Shown here piece by piece: positions 35,805 through 46,049 of a DNA stretch of 64,000 nucleotides (position 1 is the first letter of the stretch; every line of letters begins with the position of its first letter). This stretch comes from Torymus aiolomorphi. Taxonomy: Eukaryota > Arthropoda > Insecta > Hymenoptera > Torymidae. The DNA is taken from contig CM070874.1 in assembly GCA_036365515.1 (NCBI GenBank), forward strand, positions 221,076,942 through 221,140,941, written 5' to 3'. Under the pieces are notes generated by a model that saw nothing but the letters and a program-made list of their open reading frames with translations, was not told where the DNA came from and made no database searches. The position numbers and the translations under genes are program-made.

Positions 35805-36797
35805 ATGGCAGAGTTTCGTGAAAAGAAGGATATACTTCATGAGCTTGTAAAAGCTCGCAATGCAGTTAAACGTAAATATAATCTGTTAAAGTATGGAAAA
35901 GATACATTTGAAAGAGCAATGGAAGATACTTTCAAACCAATTGTTGATCCACTTCAGAAACTTGTTGAAACGTCAAAAAACCATATTCAAAAAAATGAAG
36001 CTTCAAAGAATAAGGAGTTAAATAATACTCTAGATAATAGTCATTTTACGAATAAAAAAAGAAAACTTGAGAATACTCTAGATGACGATTCTTTCAATGA
36101 TAATACATTTGGTTTTAATAATGATACTTTAAAAAATAATACTATTGAAAATCTTAAATTAGATACTTCATTTGAATCAGCAACCAGTGAAATTGAAGAG
36201 GCTTCATTAGATGATAAATACATACGCATGCTCAGTCAGAATAGTAAGTATATTGATAAAATTTATGGAGTACGTAAAGAACAAGGACATATGTTAATTA
36301 GTAATACACCAATACAGTTTGATAGTGATTATGTTGTTATAGAAGATGAAAAATATCCAAAAACTCGAGGGCTTTTGGAGTTATTAATAACTAAAAATCC
36401 TGAGCAGAAGTATGTAAGTTCAGATGACTTAGCAAACTATCGCAGTATTCTTGAGATAAGTAATGTTCACAAGAAGAGATACAGAGGTGATGAATCTATT
36501 CGTAAACATAACAGTAAGAAATTTGATGAAATCATTCATCCTCTTTTCTTCGAGACTTCTAAAAAGCGTAAGAAAACTCCTAATAAAAAGAGTGGTTTTG
36601 GCATCATACCGAGATATAAAATTGCAAGAAAGGGTTCAATAATGGATTATGTATACTGGGATGATCCAAATGAACTTGTGGATCGTCTTCGTTTACTAAT
36701 TGCAGAAGGTCAGCTGGAAATCAAAGTCATACGAATGAAATTCATTCAATTATTGAAGAGCTCCGTGAGGCGGGCTATATATACTGAGACGAAATAG
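35805..36797 (+). CDS. Uncharacterised Polinton protein (DUF8207-like), frameshifted C-terminus
   Basis: About 330 codons. The N-terminus (HELVKARNAVKRKYNLLKYG, FKPIVDPLQKLV) is a basic coiled-coil-like region. An Asn/Lys-rich linker follows, then the conserved block IYGVRKEQG, PKTRGLLELLITKNP and YRSILEISNVHKKRYRG, which I believe is the family Pfam calls DUF8207 (from memory). It ends DYVYWDDPNELVDRLRLL. Near 36711 a one-base change shifts the frame; the alternative frame gives a plausible end (IIEELREAGYIY) stopping at 36785-36787. The function is unknown; it is probably a virion or assembly protein, given its place after the packaging ATPase. Confidence 0.7.
   Translation: MAEFREKKDILHELVKARNAVKRKYNLLKYGKDTFERAMEDTFKPIVDPLQKLVETSKNHIQKNEASKNKELNNTLDNSHFTNKKRKLENTLDDDSFNDNTFGFNNDTLKNNTIENLKLDTSFESATSEIEEASLDDKYIRMLSQNSKYIDKIYGVRKEQGHMLISNTPIQFDSDYVVIEDEKYPKTRGLLELLITKNPEQKYVSSDDLANYRSILEISNVHKKRYRGDESIRKHNSKKFDEIIHPLFFETSKKRKKTPNKKSGFGIIPRYKIARKGSIMDYVYWDDPNELVDRLRLLIAEGQLEIKVIRMKFIQLLKSSVRRAIYTETK
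36772..36784 (+). promoter_or_regulatory. TATA box GGGCTATATATAC for the next gene
   Basis: Located inside the end of the preceding coding region, 33-45 bases before ATG 36817. Same GGGCTATA form as the boxes at 32999, 33771 and 42942. Confidence 0.5.
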
Positions 36798-36816
36798 TGA
36801 AAGGTTTAGTATCAAA

Positions 36817-37245
36817 ATGAGCGTTGACGTGTTCAGACGAAATCTGAAAGAAAGAGAGGGCATTAGAGGTCCTCCAGGAGTGGGATATAAAATCACATCC
36901 GATGGACAGTTTGATCTTGAAAATAAGAGATTATGCAATGTAGGAGCACCCAATGATCTACACGATGCAGTTAATGTGCAATCATTACAACTGATAGTGG
37001 GAGAAGAAGTACGAAAAATTAAAAAAATTACAAGTGGTTTAAGAAATGAGTTAAACAACTTAGATAATATTATGAATGCAAATCGTGATGAATTAGATAA
37101 AAAAATTGCTGATCTTGAGAGGGAAATCGAGATTATAAAAGTGATGGTACTTCAATTGTCACATAGCAGTAATTCGCTGGACACCAATGAGTCAACATCG
37201 AAGCATGGATCATCAAAAGAAAGTAGTAGTAGAAGAGTTGCATAA
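36817..37245 (+). CDS. Fibre-like accessory protein (GPPG, DLENKRLCNVGAP motif)
   Basis: A 142-aa open frame starting MSVDVF. Near residues 17-30 it has GIRGPPGVGYKITSDGQFDL, a collagen-like GPPG followed by ENKRLCNVGAPNDLHDAVN, a pattern seen in phage and virus tail-fibre attachment regions. A coiled-coil-like helix follows (LNNLDNIMNANRDELDKKIADLERE). This suggests a trimeric fibre or spike on the vertex, but that is inference. It overlaps the start of the integrase gene by about 41 bases. Similar proteins are, from memory, common in insect Polintons. Confidence 0.6.
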   Translation: MSVDVFRRNLKEREGIRGPPGVGYKITSDGQFDLENKRLCNVGAPNDLHDAVNVQSLQLIVGEEVRKIKKITSGLRNELNNLDNIMNANRDELDKKIADLEREIEIIKVMVLQLSHSSNSLDTNESTSKHGSSKESSSRRVA

Positions 37246-38121
37246 ACCTGCTCGAAGAAACTATCAACGCCGTAAGTTTGATATGCGAGACATAGATGAA
37301 ACTTGGCAAGCTGATTTAGTTGAAATGCAGCCTTATGCTAGAGAGAACAAAGACTACAGATATATGCTTACTGTAATAGATGTATTTTCCAAGTATGCAT
37401 GGGCTGTACCGGTTAAGCGAAAATCCGCAGACAACGTTACAGCAGCGATGAAATTGGTTCTATCTCAAGGTCGAGCACCAAAAAATTTGCAGACAGAGGT
37501 GAAGAATTTTACAATTCAAGCTTTCAAAATTTGATGAAGCAGTATAAGATTAACCTTTACTCCACATACAGCAACTTAAAAGCATCTATTTGTGAGAGAT
37601 TCAATCGAACGCTGAAAAACAAGATGTGGATGCAATTTAGTTTGCGTGGAAATTTTAAGTGGCTTGACATCTTAGCTGATTTGATTACTGCTTACAATAA
37701 TAGGAAACACAGAACTATACATATGAAACCAAAAGATGTTACAACAGCCAATGAAGCCCAGGTTCTGACACAACATTTCAACAAATCGCAACCTGCAAAA
37801 AAGCAAAAATTTAAAGTTAATGATAGAGTACGTATAAGCAGATTAAAGCAAGTATTTGAAAAAGGATATACGCCTAATTGGTCGACTGAGATATTTACAA
37901 TAGATAAAGTATCAAAAACAAATCCTGTTACTTACCATTTAAAAGATTATCAAGATCATCCGGTTTCAGGTTGCTTCTATGAAGAAGAACTCTTAAAAGT
38001 TAAATATCCAGATGTTTATCTCATAGAAAAATTGCTCAAGAAACGTGGTAATCAAGTTTACGTAAAGTGGCTTGGTTTCGACAGTTCTCACAATAGTTGG
38101 ATAAACAAGAACGATATATAA
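37205..38121 (+). pseudogene. Chromodomain integrase (retroviral-like DDE), frameshifted
   Basis: The integrase inserts the element into host DNA. Part 1 (to about 37495) reads ELHKPARRNYQRRKFD, then WQADLVEM with the first catalytic Asp and LTVIDVFSKYAWAVPV. Near 37493-37497 four bases appear missing compared with the family pattern; this removes the codon of the second catalytic Asp and shifts the frame. Part 2 continues in another frame with ASICERFNRTLKN (catalytic Glu), an SH3-like RVRISRLK region and a C-terminal chromodomain (VYLIEKLLKKRGNQVYVKWL). Start at 37205 fits the family better than 37187. It is the last plus-strand gene before a convergent boundary. Confidence 0.85.
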
Positions 38122-38149
38122 TTTGTTTAATAATAATAATTAAATAAAG

Positions 38150-38232
38150 AGAAAGTGGTGAGAGCTCCAACCAATGCTCTCTACCTGTGAGGAACAACCA
38201 AACATTTTTCCCCCTCCGTAAACTTTCTCTTT
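38150..38232. terminator. Convergent 3' module A (repeated at 43908-44002)
   Basis: GAGAAAGTGGTGAGAGCTCC ... CCCTCCGTAAACTTTCTC. It lies between the ends of the integrase and the minus-strand genes and is related, in inverse orientation, to the sequence after the gene ending at 43861. A role in ending transcripts or in 3' RNA structure is inferred from position only. Confidence 0.4.
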
Positions 38233-38323
38233 ATTTTTTTTAATTAAATTTATTTTACAAGCTTATTAATTTACATTATCAAGTTATTAATTAAATTATA
38301 ATATTAATAATTTATTTACGTAT

Positions 38324-38623
38324 TTAATCTTTACGAAATTCAAAATTTTGTTCGCCTTGATACAATAAAAATAATTTGTACTTATTAGCCCTCTCAGCAA
38401 GTTCATCGAACCAATTCCCATTCTCCTCGAGGGCCTTAGAAACTCGATTGGGGAGGAAGACTTGGAACTCTCCATCTATGATTACAACGGCCTTCAATCC
38501 ATAGTTGGTGCTGACCTGCTTGATCTCTGTAACTATGTACATTTCACCCTTCTCTAATTCGGACAGATTCTTCTTTGGAAGATAGGTATTTGAGCAGATC
38601 CGATTTAACATGGCAAAGTCCAT
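38324..38623 (-). CDS. Small conserved Polinton protein, unknown (possible OB-fold-like)
   Basis: ATG at 38621-38623 gives 99 aa (MDFAMLNRICSN...). The middle, YIVTEIKQVSTNYGLKAVVI then FQVFLPNRVSKAL, is a pattern I remember from insect Polinton neighbourhoods and looks like a small beta-rich, nucleic-acid-binding type protein, but this is a guess. The ATG is two bases after an acceptor (CTGTTTTAG); the matching donor (AGGTAAGT) is at 38692 and the 68-base intron begins only about 20 bases after the polymerase stop codon. The ORF is therefore probably expressed from a spliced transcript that shares or overlaps the polymerase unit. Confidence 0.6.
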   Translation of the reverse strand: MDFAMLNRICSNTYLPKKNLSELEKGEMYIVTEIKQVSTNYGLKAVVIIDGEFQVFLPNRVSKALEENGNWFDELAERANKYKLFLLYQGEQNFEFRKD

Positions 38624-38712
38624 TCTAAAACAGAGAGAGAGAATATTAACTATTTTCAAAGAATATTAAAATTCAATAAATGAAATACTTACCTTAAAGT
38701 GTCTGGAGTTGT

Positions 38713-41700
38713 TCAAAGTCTAAGTCTCTTGCTGGGAGGCTCTCCGTTCTCAGACTCATCAAGCGAACGAATGTGCTGACTGGCCGATGTGCGCTCCTTA
38801 TGTAGGCCTCCGTCGGCTTCCCGCTCTCCATCACTCTCACTCATGATTGGTTTTCCTAGAACTTCTCTGTCCTCCTCCTCATCGAAGATTCCATAGTGTT
38901 CCCAAGGAAGTGTATCCATACTATTCACGAGGAGATGACGTTTATCATCATGTGGGCTTAGAGCAACCTTCTTTTCTTTCTCGGTTCGAACGATGTGATT
39001 CTTAGAACGTATATTATTCTGTTGACATATCACCGTTGATTCGTTGAAAAGACAGTCTCGATAGTTATCGAAAGTGATACTTGTTTTCACAACAGTTGAT
39101 TTGACTCCCTTGGCTTTCTTAATAGGTTTATCGTTTTGTATGAGGACGCTATACATTTTGCTTCGAAGTCCAATAAATTCAGTCATGATGTTACCATTAC
39201 ATTCATCCTTCATTAATCCTATGACTTTTTTATTCTTACGAGATAATTCAAATTGATTATTTTCAGGATAATCTGAAGTATCAAACTTGTTGATATCCTC
39301 CTTCATAATCTCATACATGTTAACTCCTCGAATTTCATGTATCAACCTATCTGTGTCAGTGTAGAGAAGTTTGCTATTGTTGCCCACTCGTTGTCTCATA
39401 TACGAATAATGAAAATCATAAATGAGAGTCTTGGAGATATCAAGAACGCTAAGACCGACATAGATCGGTTTCCTGATTGAAATCTCAGTTCGAGCGAGTT
39501 GTATGGCAACTAAGTTTTCATCAAAGATCGAGCGGCTATGGAAATTAGATTTAGCGATCAATACCTCAGCCCCATAGCGGCCAGTCCACTTGTTAACGAG
39601 TTTCACATCTACTCGTTTTCGCTCATTTTCCATTGTCTTACCATAGACGGCATTGATAAGAAGCTTCAAGAAGAGTTTTTCAAACTCATTTTTCGCCTGT
39701 TTTCTCTTCTCCGTGTTTAATTCGACATAAGGATTGAGCCATGGACTCTGCTTGAATCTGAGTGCCCTATGAACTTTCTCTAATACTAGTCCATGTTTGA
39801 GAGCTTGTTTGAGGGCACGATAATGAATAACATACCTCTTTTTGTTGAATAAAGTAGTCAGCAGCTTCTTTTGACGAGAACCAGGCGGAGCCATATGTTC
39901 AGGACCCAGAGGCAGGTCTTTATGATCATCATGAAGACTTACCGGATATTCCAAATCTACCTCCAAGATATAACCGATAGGGCTATCATCTGGAATGTCA
40001 AAGAAATTTGTTTCGTTTATATTTTCCACCCATTGAAAACCTCCTTCTGGTAGGTGTTGTGTCCTAGCCCATCCATACAGGTTATTAGCATCGTAGTACA
40101 TTAGATATTTTTCCTCTTCGTCAGGATTATAACCATCAGGCATAAATTTGTTATTAGCTTTAGAGTAACGGTTCGAACATTGGCTAACGCCACCTCTGAT
40201 CCCTCTTTCAACGAACAATAGCATATCTATATCGGTAAGTAATTGAAGTCCAACTTGTGTATACTTTAACATAGCATCCCAAGTCAATCCTGGTGTTGTA
40301 TAATAATACGCAGGATCCAATCCGTAAGCCTCGATACAAGTCGATCGGAAATTCTCAAAAACATCTGCTAAAAGAAGTACATCTGTTTTAAGATACACGT
40401 CTGAATACTCACCAAGAGTTTTAATGTTAAACGTATTCCAGACGTTGACTGCATGGTCATAATCAGCTTCTGCGATTCCAGAGTTTGTTAATTTGCTGAA
40501 GAAGTCATCTTTTGATGGTAACTCTTTTTCTTTCAATTTTTCAAATGAAGATACATAATCATATGGGAAAATACCTTTTCGCATAAGTAGCTTAATATTA
40601 TCTTTGGTATAATTATCATCATTTTCAAATATACTGCTAGTGATTCTTTTTTCATCTAAATATGACGTCAGTTTCTCCAAAGATGATGCCATGAATCTGA
40701 AAGAATCTATGAATCTGAAGTTAAAATCGGTGCCTTCAATGTATTTTGTGAAAGATATGTATCTTTCTTTATTTTCTGCAATAAGTTGTACACGTCCTTT
40801 TAAAATACTATCACTTGCAAGTTCCTTAATGATAAAATGAGAGTCATAACCTGTCAGATTATGAAAGACTACTGGGATAAATCTTGCATCTTTAAAATTG
40901 ATGTTACATCCCTCATGAGCAGCTCCTCTATACCTGAAATCATACATATAATTAATTTAATATATATTTAAATAATATGAATGAATAATATATTTAATTA
41001 CTTACTTTCCAGTAATATGACAGTGGTCTCTTACTTTCTTATCCTTAGCAGAAAACTGCTTAGTGCAAATATGACATAATTTAGCTGCTTTAAAGTCATC
41101 CATCTCTTGATGATTGAGATTCATAGGTTAGGGGCATCGTACATCTCTTCCAGTTGAGTAGCCAATTCTTGAAGTTTTACAATAAACCATACAGCAGGAC
41201 TCATTTGACCATCTTCTTCTTGACGATAGCTGTGGTAGCCTGATCGACTATCATCGAAACTACATTTTAAATAATACCCAAGACTGTAAGCTTCGTGTTC
41301 TTGAAATGCACGTGATGCTTCATCTTCTACAGATTTCAGGAAACATTCGAAATCCGCATAGATAATGTAAGGTACTTTCGTCTGTCGATTATAATTTTTA
41401 AATGAGAGAATATTATTTTGTGGTAATGGTAATTTTATCTTACACTTATTTAATTATATGCAGTCCATGATTATTCAACTTTTCTTCTGAATGAAAATAA
41501 TGTAGACATCGATCACAGACGTGATATTTTCCATTATGCTTTGTTAATTGTCTCGTTACCAAGCGTGATAAGTTTTTTATCCAAACGTAGTGAAACTTTG
41601 GCATTGGAGCATTTGGATTATCATTACTTTCTTCTTTTTCATTTTCATCCACATAGTAGTTTTGTATAAGTAGTAAATTAACATGTCAATTTTTCTTTAG

Positions 41701-42714
41701 AGATGTAAGATAGCACGGATGAAGTTTAAAATTTCCATTATTCATTTTTAAAATATATACGTTTATAGAAACACAATTTTGGTTTTCAAATTTATTTATC
41801 TGCCTCAGCGAGATAGGAAACTCTATGCCATTGAAGTTTAGTTCACCGTCAAATTTTGTATACTTACTAACTCGGTCGGCATGTTTCTCTTGAGGATGTA
41901 GTGCAGCCAAAATGGACCACTTGAAGCATTGATCATCTTTATTTTGTACATTGACACAAGCCTTCTTCATAAGTATTTCCTTTGGTAATGCTATGTAGGA
42001 ACTTCTTTTCATTGGCTCATACTTATTGATGTTGATTGTTAGACTTAAAATTTGTTGTAGACTCCATCCAGAACCTCTTTCTTGAAATTCTTCCATCTCG
42101 CGCTGGACAGCTTGTTGAATATTAACATCAAACCATTGTTTTAAATCTGTAATTTTATGTATTGATGCGTTTTCAGTATCAAAGTATTTAACTTCCGTAT
42201 CTACCAAGTCACTTTTTTGAATTATGTATTCTGCTGCAAGTTCGGCATTCACTTTAATTGCATTATATACCTTGAGAGCCTCCGTTATCTTCGATTCAAA
42301 GACGATTTGTGCATCCTTCATGAATGAGACGATATCCATATGAATCAGATTGGATATTACACCTGATCTTATACGTCTCTCAAATGCCGAGAACACATCA
42401 TCCCATTTAACGCTTTGGTCGTCTTCCTTACTTAATGATGGTGATGAATTTTCCAATAAGGGACCACCAGTTTTTAACAAGCTGCGCAGTTTATTTTGAA
42501 TAGTGAGTAAATGTGTCATTGATGTTTGACATTTCTGCTTGTTTGCTCTGGTAAGCGTACCCGAAGAGGTTAATTTCTCTAACGCATTAATAGCATCACT
42601 ATTCAAATTAAGCCAGTTCTTTATATCAGTAGAAGTTGCAACTCCTTTGTTTGCACTCTCTAATGATTTCAATGATAATTTAACTATATAACTGTAATAC
42701 TCAGGAGATGTCAT
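38713..42714 (-). pseudogene. polB: Protein-primed family B DNA polymerase, several breaks
   Basis: Replicates the element. N-terminal part from ATG 42714 (VSFMKDAQIVFE, EFQERGSGWSLQQILSLT, INKYEPMKR) runs to TGA at 41686-41688. The same frame continues with HYVWIKNLSRLV and a C2H2-like finger (CDRCLHYFHS) and fails near 41448. In the next frame are Exo I (YADFEC, about 41350) and SLGYYLKC, to a second shift near 41130. A 72-base intron (40934-41005) follows CHITGK. Then an open 740-codon part holds Exo II (NLTGYDSHFI), the region YLKTDVLLLADVFENFR, motif A (DANNLYGW), motif B (KLLINAVYGKT) and motif C (YTDTD). The C-terminus is acidic then basic. The polymerase core is intact, the exonuclease/N-terminal part is not. 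Confidence 0.88.
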
Positions 42715-42941
42715 TCTCACCCAATTGTCTTTATCCTAGATGACTTATGTTTTTTCTATAATACTGGCGTGATGAATCCTGATAGTAGACCTAACACTAG
42801 GAAGTAGAACACGATGTATCCTCGTAGTAGTCCTTCCACTGTGATGTAACACTCGATGTATCCTTGTAGTCTATCTTGCACTTGGAAGTAGCACTTAGTG
42901 ATTCGATTCAATCGACTGATGGCTCCGTAACGATGCGACTG

Positions 42942-42953
42942 CTCTTATAGCCC
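42942..42953 (-). promoter_or_regulatory. TATA box (GGGCTATAAGAG) for the polymerase gene
   Basis: On the minus strand, about 230 bases before ATG 42714. It has the GGGCTATA form shared by other genes of the element. The leader between it and the ATG contains CTACAAGGATACATCG-type direct repeats (42780-42870) and an AG acceptor-like site just before the coding part. Confidence 0.5.
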
Positions 42954-43070
42954 TTCAATGGTGCGATAGTGGGAGGTTTCAAGGAAGGAAAGAACCTTCG
43001 AGAAGGGAAGGAAACTTTGGAGGAGGGGGGGGAGGGATTCATGAAAGGAAGTTTCGCGAAAAGAATCTCA

Positions 43071-43080
43071 ACTATAAAAG
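43071..43080 (+). promoter_or_regulatory. TATA box (CTATAAAAGAGCGC) for the IVDVQGFK gene
   Basis: About 80 bases before ATG 43157, divergent from the polymerase box 120 bases to the left. A G-rich tract (GGAGGAGGGGGGGGAGGG) lies between the two. Confidence 0.5.
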
Positions 43081-43156
43081 AGCGCTCGGTACTCTGCTAG
43101 CTCAGACGAGGAGGACGCGGCAAGACAGCAACAGCTCTTCATCAGCAGCAGAGAGA

Positions 43157-43861
43157 ATGGAGTACATCGTAGACGTCCAGGGTTTCAAAAGATCGTCGAA
43201 CTTATTCGTCGTGAAGGAGTTAGCCATCCTCGAGCTGTCTGAAAACTCCATTCCATCAGTTTATCACTTTCAGCCACCTTGTCAATGGAAACGTCTTCTA
43301 CATGAAGAAAAGATGACGAATGAGTGGCTCATAAAAAATTATCATGGAATGGCGTGGGAGTCTGGAGTGTTTCCATACAGTCGGATAATAGAGATTTTAC
43401 AAAGTAGACTCAAGAACGCTACGATAATCCATGTAAAAGGGTATGAAAAAAGAAAGTGGATTGAAGAAATGGTTCCTGGAAAGTAAGTATTAAAAAAGGA
43501 ATATTCTTACATAATTTTCAATAAATACATTTATATATATATATTTTTTTTTTTTAGACTAGTTAATAATAATGAAGATTTTGGATGTCCGGCATTGAAA
43601 AAAATTCGTAAGGATGAGAAAATTAGATGTCCGAAACACCCGCTCTGTGCAAAACCGAAGTGCGCTGTAAAGAACGCAGATTCATTGAGATGGTGGCTGC
43701 TGGAAAATGTCTACACCCACGACGATTCACCTAACGTATCCTGGGAAAATAAGGATGTTTGCGATCATCAAGAGGAGTGCTGTTTGGGTCTTGTGCCAAT
43801 GCCTCGAACAGAAAGCGTGAATTTACTTACTACTGAATGGTTTCATTCGATGTATACATAA
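43157..43861 (+). CDS. IVDVQGFK-type Polinton accessory protein, two exons
   Basis: Exon 1 is 43157-43482 (ending GGAAA before GTAAGT), exon 2 is 43558-43861 after TTTTTTTTAG. The junction keeps the frame and gives about 209 aa. Motifs: IVDVQGFKRSSNLFVVKELA at the start, WKRLLHEEK, NYHGMAWESGVFPYS, IHVKGYEKRKWIEE at the end of exon 1, then a Cys-rich region (FGCPALKKI, CPKHPLCAKPKC, CDHQEECC). This architecture recurs, from memory, in many insect Mavericks, but I know no function. The first block could be an RNase H-like or DEDD-type strand, unproven. The frame is intact, unlike the copy at 31176-31651. Confidence 0.7.
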
Positions 43862-43907
43862 TTTTAAGATTTTTTAATAATGTATTATAAATAAATAAAT
43901 GTATGAA

Positions 43908-44002
43908 AGAGAGAGAAAATTTTGGAGGGGAAAGGTAAAATATTTGTTGACAGGTTATTCCACACAGGTGGGAGCGTTGGTTGGGGCTCTCACCATTTTC
44001 TC
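43908..44002. terminator. Convergent 3' module B
   Basis: AGAGAGAAAATTTTGGAGGG ... GGGGCTCTCACCATTTTCTC is related to the reverse complement of 38150-38232. It follows the IVDVQGFK gene stop by about 50 bases. Shared position after a plus-strand gene supports a 3'-end role. Confidence 0.4.
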
Positions 44003-44009
44003 TTTATAT

Positions 44010-44640
44010 AAATATATGCACACACACACACACACACACGCACGCACACACACACACACATATAATCATTCATAAGCATATATATATATATATATATACA
44101 TTCAATCATTTACATACACACTTAATCAATCAATCATTTACATACACACTTAATCAATCAATCATTTACATACACACTTAATCAATCATTCATATACATT
44201 CAATCATTTACATACACACTTAATCAATCAATCATATACATTCAATCAATCAATCATTCATATACATTCAATCATTTACATACACACTTAATCAATCAAT
44301 CATTTACATACACACTTAATCAATCATTCATATACATTCAATCATTTACATATACACTTAATCAATCAATCATATACATTCAATCAATCAATCATTCATA
44401 TACATTCAATCATTTACATACACACTTAATCAATCATACATATTCATTCGCACACTCTCATTTACATATACATTCAATCATTTACATACACACTTAATCA
44501 ATCAATCATTCATATACATTCAATCATTTACATACACACTTAATCAATCATACATATTCATTTATATACATATATATTCATTCGCACACTCTCATTTACA
44601 TATACACTTTATCATTTATATATGCATGCATATCATCTTA
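44010..44640 (+). repeat. (CA)n and TTTACATACACACTTAATCAATCA minisatellite
   Basis: (CA)n lies at 44018-44060. Then about 550 bases iterate ATTTACATACACACTTAATC and CATATACATTCAATC units in irregular order. No coding function; it lies between two Polinton genes that end toward each other. Confidence 0.8.
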
Positions 44641-44780
44641 AGATTAATAAGAAAAAAAACATTACTTTTTGTTTTTATTTTATTTAAATGAATATAAAAT
44701 AATGTTAATATAAAAACTTATAAAAACTTATAAAAAATCATAAAAAAGTTCATATAAAATTATAATTTAAAATAATTTAA

Positions 44781-45961
44781 CTATTTTCCCCGCTTGCACC
44801 AGTACTTTGGGTAGCTCCTCCTCTGCTGCATGTTTCTGCAATTTAACAATAGAAAATAATTAGAATAGATAAATTAAAATAAAATTAGAATAAAGTTGAA
44901 ATAAAATTAGAATAAAAAAAAATTCTCTTACCTCTCTATCGTCTGCCTCCTCCTAATTACCAGTCGCGGTGGTGGCATCATCTCCGCTACGTCCATTGCG
45001 GGTGATGGAGGTGTTCTCAATGGACGTGGTGAGGCATGCGGTCCCTGCAATGGGATAACCTCACCCAGTGGGTCGTCCGCAGTAGTAAAGTTTTCCTAGA
45101 AAAAAAAATTATTAATTTAATATATACATATGCGTACTTTGTCAACATGCATATATCTAATCATCTACATCATTCTCATACACACTCATATACGACATGT
45201 AATCTATCATTTATACAGATATATACATAAAATCAAACATTTATATACATAATCATTCATATACATAAATATCTATCAATCATTTATACACTTGCGCACT
45301 GCATCATGTATTATAATATACACGCCCGCAGACACTTACACTTTACACGCGCACATGTATATACGCATACTACACCGCACACTTTACGCCTGCACTCGTA
45401 CACATACCCACACACTGCATCACGTATAATATATACGCTCGCATACACTTTCACTTTCCACAAGCATCTGCACTCACACTGCATCACATATTATAAGATA
45501 TACGCCCGCACACACACTTTACACGCGCACTTTACGCCTGCATTCGTACACATACCCATTCTATGCATTTAAACATATATACGCCACGCTTTTACATCCC
45601 CACACTATACCATGCAAATAAGCCCTCACACTGCACTACACATTTAAACATATATACACCATTACTTGTATACGCATACAGTGCACCGTACGTTACAATA
45701 CATATACGTCGACACTTGTATACGCACACACATTGCAACGTGTAAATATAATACATACACGCCCGCACACGCTTACACTTTATACGTATACGCCCTCATA
45801 TGTACACGCGCACCCGCACACTGCATCGCATATTATAAGATAAACTTCCACACACACGCGCACTTTTACACGTACACGCGTATACACACCGCGAATTATA
45901 ACACACATACATATATTATACGTCCGCTCGTACAGTGCATTTTACTGATAAACACTCACAT

Positions 45962-46049
<88 letters not shown>

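Noticed and set aside
44060..44640. Possible CRISPR array (regular repeats)
   Set aside because: Units are irregular, AT/CA-rich and without unique spacers; the genome is eukaryotic.
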